From Pseudomonas sp. NFACC02 (GTDB lineage Bacteria; Pseudomonadota; Gammaproteobacteria; Pseudomonadales; Pseudomonadaceae), in NCBI RefSeq assembly GCF_900110765.1, contig NZ_FOEO01000052.1, positions 1-34,244 on the forward strand: a DNA stretch of 34,244 nucleotides, read 5' to 3'. Under the pieces are notes generated by a model, which was given only the letters and a program-made list of their open reading frames with translations, was not told the DNA's origin and did no database searches. The translations under genes and the position numbers were made by a program. Of the stretch, positions 29,542 through 34,244 are shown piece after piece (the stretch's first letter is position 1; each line of letters starts with the position of its first letter).

Positions 29542-31509
29542 TTATTCAGCCGAAGGCTGTTCAGCTGACTTGGACGACGCGGGGTCGACCGGGAGGGTGA
29601 AAGAACGCAGATCGATGGTGGGCGCGCTGCTGCCGCCCAGGCGATGATCAAGCACCAGCAGTTTGGCGTGGGTCATGCCCAGCGTCAGTTGGCTCAGGTA
29701 CTGCTCCAGCAGAAACGCCTGACCGGCCTTGGCATAACCCTGTCGTTCAGCGCTGAAACGCAGGTCGGCACTCTGGGCCGTGGACATGACTTCCCGTGAA
29801 TTGGCTGCAGCCTGATCGTGGGCGATGCTGGCATGCAGCTGCGCCAGGTTCGCCTGATCCGCCGCCGCGCCGCGCTCACGGGCGATCAATGCCTGCGCGC
29901 TGATCTGCGCGGCCTGCACGGCGTGATAAGCGTTAGCCGCCCCCGCCGGTGGGTGAATGGACTCCACCACGGTGGCGAGGATCTCCACCCCGCTGTCGAG
30001 CTTTTTCAAGTCGCGCGCGACGGCATTGCCGATGTCGGCCGCAAGGTCAGTGCGTTGTTCGCCGAGCAATTCATCCAGAGTGCGCGACGCGAAATCGTGG
30101 ACCAGCACGCGGCTGGCGGTGCTGCGAATCAGGCTGGGGATGTCAGCGCTGTTGTACGTCGCGGCCATGGCAGACGGGTCGTCCAGGCCAATTCGGTAGA
30201 CGAAGCGAACGTCCATGTTGACGATCTGAAAGCTCTGCTTGTCGCCCGAGCCGCTGGCGATCACCTGCGACTTGTCATTGATGTGCGTGGCGTCCCACAG
30301 TCGGTTGGCGACAGCAGGCGGCGGACCCTCGGCGGGATCCAGCGTCTGCTCGGTACTGGCGCCTTCGGAGACGCTGGTCGCCAATTCGTGAACCACGCCG
30401 TTCTCGACTGGCAACACTGTCCCGAACGGCCACGGCAACCCAGCGTGAAGCCCAGGTCCCATGACCTCGACCGGTTTGCCGAAACGCTCGTAGATGCCTC
30501 GGCCCTGCATCGGGATTTCGTGTACACCGCTGAGCGCCCAGCCGAGGGCAACGATCACCGCCATCACGGGCAGAAATGCCCGACGCATGTAGGTAAACGC
30601 CCAGATCTGTCGCAAGTCGATGCCGAAGCGGTTGTGCAGCTCGTTCTGCAACGCGGTCAGCGGACGCGGGGGCCAGCGCAGCAAGCCGGCAACGAAGCTG
30701 CTGGCGACCAGACGCGGCTCAAGCCGATCGTTGCGCGGGCTAAAGATCGACAGCAAGGCACGGATCAACAGCTCGACGGCGACCAGCCCCGGCAGTAACC
30801 CGATCAGCACGGCCAGTCGGGCCGGCCAGACGCGGTCCGCCGAAGAAAAGAACAGACAGAACGCGGCAATCAGCAACGTACCGATGGCCACACGGCTGAT
30901 CTGCGCCAACTGCTCGGCCTCGGGCCAGCTCGCTTCGGATTCGTTGCTGAGCTGACGCTCAAGCACCAGTAGAGCAAAGCCGATCAGCAGCAACAAACCA
31001 CCGACCACGCTCCCCGTCAGCCCGACAGAGGTGCCGACAAGCGCCATGTTCCAGATCATCGAAATACTGATCAGCGCCAGCAGCGCCCAACCCGCCAGCC
31101 AGAACACCGGCGCGCCGATCTGCCCCACCATCGAGGTTCCCGCACCGCCGATGCGCCCCAGCAGACGGTCATACCAACCAGACTCCTCTGTCTCGGCGAG
31201 CTCATCGACTGCGATCACGACTTCATCGGGCGCCATGATACGGGCGCGCCAAAGCGCAACGACCTGCGCTGATTGCAGCGCCGCCGCAAGCACCAGCAGA
31301 CTCGCCGCCCCGTTGGTCAGCACCGCGGTCCACAGGGAATTGGGGGAAAACAGATCGACGAACAGCGATACCACAAGACCCAGCACACCCATCGCGCCCA
31401 GCACGTAGGTCAGTCGCGACAGGCGTCTGACCTGAATCCCCGCACGCTGGAACCTCGGCAGGCCCGTCGGCTCAGCCCCTTCAACATCCAGATCAACCCG
31501 CATCGACAC
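29542..31509 (-). CDS. Polytopic membrane protein fused to an SPFH domain
   Basis: A 655-residue protein, first in the operon. Residues 1-30 are soluble and about six hydrophobic segments follow (about 32-54, 62-84, 132-155, 160-183, 205-222, 231-254). A further segment (about 310-329) leads into an HflK-like SPFH domain (about 330-555: MQGRGIYERFGKPVEVMGPGLHAGLPWPFG). The C-terminus has the alanine/glutamine-rich helix and an AFLLEQYLSQLTL stretch typical of HflK. The N-terminal membrane region is not one I recognise. Stop TAA is part of the ribosome site of the next gene (TAAGGAG). A Zur-like box is 90 bases upstream. In P. aeruginosa the equivalent is probably in the PA2437-PA2439 set next to hmtA; that recollection is not certain. 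Confidence 0.85.
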   Translation of the reverse strand: MSMRVDLDVEGAEPTGLPRFQRAGIQVRRLSRLTYVLGAMGVLGLVVSLFVDLFSPNSLWTAVLTNGAASLLVLAAALQSAQVVALWRARIMAPDEVVIAVDELAETEESGWYDRLLGRIGGAGTSMVGQIGAPVFWLAGWALLALISISMIWNMALVGTSVGLTGSVVGGLLLLIGFALLVLERQLSNESEASWPEAEQLAQISRVAIGTLLIAAFCLFFSSADRVWPARLAVLIGLLPGLVAVELLIRALLSIFSPRNDRLEPRLVASSFVAGLLRWPPRPLTALQNELHNRFGIDLRQIWAFTYMRRAFLPVMAVIVALGWALSGVHEIPMQGRGIYERFGKPVEVMGPGLHAGLPWPFGTVLPVENGVVHELATSVSEGASTEQTLDPAEGPPPAVANRLWDATHINDKSQVIASGSGDKQSFQIVNMDVRFVYRIGLDDPSAMAATYNSADIPSLIRSTASRVLVHDFASRTLDELLGEQRTDLAADIGNAVARDLKKLDSGVEILATVVESIHPPAGAANAYHAVQAAQISAQALIARERGAAADQANLAQLHASIAHDQAAANSREVMSTAQSADLRFSAERQGYAKAGQAFLLEQYLSQLTLGMTHAKLLVLDHRLGGSSAPTIDLRSFTLPVDPASSKSAEQPSAE

Positions 31510-31598
31510 TCCAGAACCTGCTGAACGCTGTAGTCATCACCCTTCCCGTTCGTTTGTGGGCCTGCTTATCAACAAGCCGAAACACAGTTTTACGGGGC

Positions 31599-31611
31599 GT
31601 TACGATATAAC
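31599..31611 (-). promoter_or_regulatory. Candidate Zur box upstream of the SPFH-hmtA operon
   Basis: GTTACGATATAAC (minus strand GTTATATCGTAAC) matches the Zur core GTTATA-N-TATAAC at all but two positions, with one half (TATAAC) perfect, 90 bases upstream of the first operon gene. The surrounding gap 31510-31833 (324 bases) holds no gene; it also carries a DnaA box at 31807 and an AT-rich stretch at 31600-31630 suited to a promoter. Confidence 0.55.
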
Positions 31612-31806
31612 AGAAGTGGTGAAATTTTTGTCCGGTAATTGCTGTCCTGCATGACGATTTATTCACTCAGACAGCCCGCAGACAGGTTAGCCCGCTGGGT
31701 ACAGGCCTCGCGACCTTTCAGCACGCAGTCCTTTCCCCGGGACTCAGCAAAACGCCAGCACACCACCCCTGCACAATCTAAAGCTTTGCACTAAGCTCCG
31801 AGCAAG

Positions 31807-31815
31807 TTATCCACA
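31807..31815 (+). other. DnaA box (perfect 9-mer)
   Basis: TTATCCACA on the plus strand, just upstream of the CDP-alcohol phosphotransferase-like gene; overlaps the GGGAG ribosome-site region. Confidence 0.5.
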
Positions 31816-31833
31816 GGGAGTTTGCCTGCGATC

Positions 31834-32466
31834 ATGCTCACCCCTCTCAAGAGCGCACTGCAAAAACGCCTGCATCCGGTAGCCAAAATCCTGTTCGATG
31901 ACGGCGTGCGCGCCATCCATGTGACGTCGTGCGCAGGACTCATTTCGGTGGCGGTCGGCGTGCTCGTCGCGGCGTTCGCCTTTCATCTCTGGATCTTTGT
32001 CCTGATCCCGATCTGGATGCTGATCCGCATGCTCTTCAATGCGGTCGAAGCGGTGTTGATCAGCGAGTTCGGACAACAATCGCGCCTCGGCACCTGTGCC
32101 CACGAACTCAGCCGTATCGTGGCCGAAACCGCGCTGTTTCTACCGTTTGCGGTCATTCCAAAGGTCAGCATTCTGCTGGTCATGACGGTGACCTTGCTGG
32201 CAATCTTCAGTGAATTTGCGGGTCTGCTCGGGCCGCTGATCAAGGCATCGAGGCGCCAGGACGGGCCGCTGAAAAGTGACATGCGCCTGGTGTGCTTTGG
32301 CATCTTCGGTGCGGGAATCGGCTCCGGCTATGTGCTCACTGCGCCGATCAATATTGCCCTTGCGGTGATGACCGTCCTGCTCCTGATCACCATCATCATC
32401 CGCATTCGTCGTGCCGTCTCGGAAGTGACCAAACCTGCAGCTGCGAAGGCTGATCTATCGAACTGA
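31834..32466 (+). CDS. CDP-alcohol phosphotransferase-like protein with lost catalytic motif
   Basis: A 210-residue membrane protein with five to six hydrophobic segments (about 32-60, 99-125, 150-190). Its overall pattern (HVTSCAGLISVAVGVLVAAF, LIPIWMLIRMLFNAVEAVL, EFGQQSRLG, LPFAVIPKVS, SEFAGLLGPLIKASRRQDGPLKSD) resembles the E. coli YnbA type of CDP-alcohol phosphotransferase. The catalytic motif DGxxARx8Gx3Dx3D is nearly all replaced: E72, A73, I76, S77, G86, H90, R94, so only the glycine remains. The frame is intact, so it is likely expressed but not a normal CDP-alcohol phosphotransferase. It may be a lipid-binding or regulatory relative. A TTG at 31822 is a possible alternative start; GGGAG at 31816-31820 is rather far from the ATG (13 bases) and too near the TTG. 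Confidence 0.8.
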   Translation: MLTPLKSALQKRLHPVAKILFDDGVRAIHVTSCAGLISVAVGVLVAAFAFHLWIFVLIPIWMLIRMLFNAVEAVLISEFGQQSRLGTCAHELSRIVAETALFLPFAVIPKVSILLVMTVTLLAIFSEFAGLLGPLIKASRRQDGPLKSDMRLVCFGIFGAGIGSGYVLTAPINIALAVMTVLLLITIIIRIRRAVSEVTKPAAAKADLSN

Positions 32467-32507
32467 GCGAACTGTTTCAACAGCTTTACACACAAGCTGC
32501 AAACACG

Positions 32508-32516
32508 TTATCCACA
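32508..32516 (+). other. DnaA box (perfect 9-mer)
   Basis: TTATCCACA on the plus strand, in the gap between the CDP-alcohol phosphotransferase-like gene and lpd. Confidence 0.5.
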
Positions 32517-32566
32517 GACCCCGTTCAAAACTCTTCCGCAGCGGGTTGCCTTCTGAAAGTCAATGC

Positions 32567-32596
32567 TTGACCTCACATACAATCCAGACAAATATT
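32567..32596 (+). promoter_or_regulatory. Possible sigma-70 promoter of lpd
   Basis: TTGACC (32567-32572) and AATATT (32591-32596) are 18 bases apart in an AT-rich stretch about 100 bases upstream of the lpd start. The -10 match is partial. Confidence 0.35.
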
Positions 32597-32693
32597 ATGA
32601 GCGTAATTTAATCGATCCTGGATCCTCCGGGACATTTTCGGAGAGCGGTCTACGCTTCCCTCCGTTGTCGATTCTTCCTTCAGGAGCGTGCTC

Positions 32694-34094
32694 ATGAGTC
32701 ACTACGACGTTGTCATCATCGGTGGCGGCCCTGGCGGCTATAACGCTGCCATTCACGCCGGCCAGAAAGGTTTGAAGGTGGCCTGTGTCGAAGGCCGTGA
32801 AACCCTGGGCGGCACCTGTTTGAACGTCGGCTGCATCCCGTCCAAATCCTTGCTCCATGCGTCCGAGTTATACGAAGCGGCAGCCGGCGCGGAATTCAAG
32901 AAGCTGGGTATCGAGGTCACGCCCACGTTGAACCTGGCCCAAATGATGGCGCAGAAAGCCGAAAGCGTGATGGGCCTGACCAAAGGCATCGAGTTCCTGT
33001 TCCGCAAGTACAAGGCCGAATGGATCAAGGGCTGGGGACGCATTGCAGGCCCCGGCAAGGTCATCGTCAAAGACGCAAGCGGTGCGGAAACCGAACTGAC
33101 CGCCAAGGACATCATCATTGCCACAGGCTCCGAGCCCACGCCGCTGCCCGGCGTGACCATCGACAACACGCGCATTCTCGATTCAACCGGCGCGCTGTCG
33201 TTGAGTGAAGTGCCCAAGCATCTGGTGGTCATCGGTGCAGGCGTGATCGGTCTGGAGCTAGGTTCAGTCTGGCGGCGTCTGGGCGCGAAAGTCACCGTCG
33301 TCGAGTTTCTCGATCATGTTGCCCACGGCACGGACCTGGAAGCCGGCAAGACATTGCACCGCTCGCTGTCGCGTCAGGGCATGAACTTCAAACTCAGCTC
33401 GAAAGTGACCTCGGCCATTGCCAGCGAAACCGGCGTCAGCCTGACCGTCGAGCCCGCTGCAGGCGGCGAAGCGGAGGTGATCGAAGCGGATTACGTGCTG
33501 GTGTCCATCGGCCGTCGTCCTGTGACGAAAGGGCTGGGCCTTGAAACGGTCGGGCTTGAAGTGGACAAACGCGGTGTGCTCGCCAACAAGGGCCATCGCA
33601 CGGCGGTAGACGGTATCTGGGTGATTGGCGATGCGACGTCGGGGCCGATGCTGGCGCACAAGGCCGAAGACGAAGCCGCGGTGTGCGTGGAACGTATCGT
33701 CGGCAAGAAAGGCGAACTCAACTACAACCTGATCCCCAATGTGATCTACACGTGGCCGGAGCTGGCCAGCGTCGGCAAGACCGAAGAGCAGTTGAAGGAG
33801 GAAGGTCGCGCGTACAAGGTCGGCAAATTCCCGTTCAGCGCCAACAGCCGGGCGAAGGTGAATCACGAAAGCGATGGCTTCGCGAAGGTGCTGGCCGATG
33901 AAAAGACTGACGAAATTCTGGGCGTGCATCTGGTCGGTCCAAGCGTCAGCGAGATGATCGCCGAGTACTGCGTGGCGATGGAGTTCGCGGCGTCAGCGGA
34001 AGATGTCGCCTTGACCTGCCACCCTCACCCGACTCGCTCCGAGGCGCTGCGCCAGGCTGCGATGGCTGTGGGTGGACATACGACGCAGGCCTGA
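32694..34094 (+). CDS. lpdA: Dihydrolipoyl dehydrogenase (Lpd3-like)
   Basis: A 466-residue flavoprotein that reoxidises dihydrolipoamide with NAD+, the E3 of 2-oxoacid dehydrogenase complexes. The start at 32694 has CAGGAG seven bases upstream. It has the N-terminal FAD motif IIGGGPGGYNAA, the redox disulfide GGTCLNVGCIPSK, the NAD motif VIGAGVIGLELG, FAD contact WVIGDATSGPMLAHKAEDE, and the C-terminal active-site HPHPTRSE. No E1 or E2 gene lies beside it, so it is a stand-alone isoform. In P. aeruginosa the closest is PA4829 (lpd3), as I recall it. It may serve other 2-oxoacid complexes or the glycine cleavage system. Confidence 0.95.
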   Translation: MSHYDVVIIGGGPGGYNAAIHAGQKGLKVACVEGRETLGGTCLNVGCIPSKSLLHASELYEAAAGAEFKKLGIEVTPTLNLAQMMAQKAESVMGLTKGIEFLFRKYKAEWIKGWGRIAGPGKVIVKDASGAETELTAKDIIIATGSEPTPLPGVTIDNTRILDSTGALSLSEVPKHLVVIGAGVIGLELGSVWRRLGAKVTVVEFLDHVAHGTDLEAGKTLHRSLSRQGMNFKLSSKVTSAIASETGVSLTVEPAAGGEAEVIEADYVLVSIGRRPVTKGLGLETVGLEVDKRGVLANKGHRTAVDGIWVIGDATSGPMLAHKAEDEAAVCVERIVGKKGELNYNLIPNVIYTWPELASVGKTEEQLKEEGRAYKVGKFPFSANSRAKVNHESDGFAKVLADEKTDEILGVHLVGPSVSEMIAEYCVAMEFAASAEDVALTCHPHPTRSEALRQAAMAVGGHTTQA

Positions 34095-34118
34095 ATCGGC
34101 AATCGCACGCCATGAACC

Positions 34119-34218
34119 TGTAGGAGACGTCAGAGGTTATGAGGGCAGCGAAGGCGGTGTGTCATTCACCATCGATGTTGTTGATCCACCGCATTCGCCA
34201 GCAAGCCGGCTCCCACAG
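34119..34218. repeat. REPIN, partial, family GCATTCGCCAGCAAGCCGGCTCC
   Basis: A TGTAGGAG start at 34119 and a clear arm CCAGCAAGCCGGCTCCCACA (ending 34218) form an imperfect inverted pair after lpd. The right arm matches the family at 15326-15414. Confidence 0.7.
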
Positions 34219-34244
34219 GTCTGCGGTCTGGACACAGAGCCGTG

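Noticed and set aside
31822..31833. TTG start for the CDP-alcohol phosphotransferase-like gene
   Set aside because: The GGGAG ribosome site ends one base before this TTG, too close; ATG at 31834 is preferred though its spacing is long.

Overview
The window looks like chromosomal DNA of a Pseudomonas, probably of the fluorescens/syringae lineage. The evidence is the gene content (two-subunit pyruvate carboxylase pycA/pycB with its LysR regulator, uvrD, zigA-amiA, cfaA, a third-type lpd), the moderately high GC, and many short Pseudomonas-type REP palindromes (REPINs) between genes. A perfect 16-bp parS site (21591-21606) and four perfect DnaA boxes suggest the segment lies in the origin-proximal part of the chromosome. 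No rRNA, tRNA, CRISPR array, prophage or transposase gene was seen.

Layout. 1-667: a REP-rich repeat array and the terminator of the pyc operon. 668-5235: pycB and pycA (minus strand), the divergent LysR regulator, and a small conserved gene converging on it. 5448-8498: a HexR/RpiR-family regulator and a membrane GGDEF/EAL protein whose GGDEF motif is degenerate. 8815-12696: uvrD, a Tim44-like membrane protein, and a SMI1/KNR4-type protein. 12730-16829: a KefB-like cation/proton antiporter, a hotdog acyl-CoA thioesterase, pdxY and a DUF3301 protein. 16850-22195: a zinc-related island with two COG0523 (CobW/ZigA) GTPases, two small secreted proteins, amidase amiA, and a DUF3617 protein. 22370-25178: cardiolipin synthase and cyclopropane fatty acid synthase. 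25459-31509: a four-gene minus-strand operon with three SPFH (HflK/HflC/stomatin-type) membrane proteins and a P1B-type metal ATPase. 31834-34094: a CDP-alcohol phosphotransferase-like protein that has lost its catalytic motif, then lpd.

The most interesting system is the SPFH/ATPase operon. Its last gene resembles the zinc/copper-importing ATPase HmtA. One SPFH protein carries 16 histidines in its first 32 residues, and the ATPase has a shorter His-rich tail. The promoter region holds a Zur-like box (GTTACGATATAAC), related to the perfect Zur box (GTTATAGTATAAC) between zigA and its divergent neighbour and to a weaker one upstream of amiA. The window therefore appears to hold three members of one zinc-starvation response: a zinc-allocation GTPase, a zinc-dependent cell-wall amidase, and a candidate membrane zinc-uptake assembly in which an SPFH scaffold surrounds or feeds a P-type ATPase.

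All assignments are read from the sequence and from memory of protein families. No database search was run.
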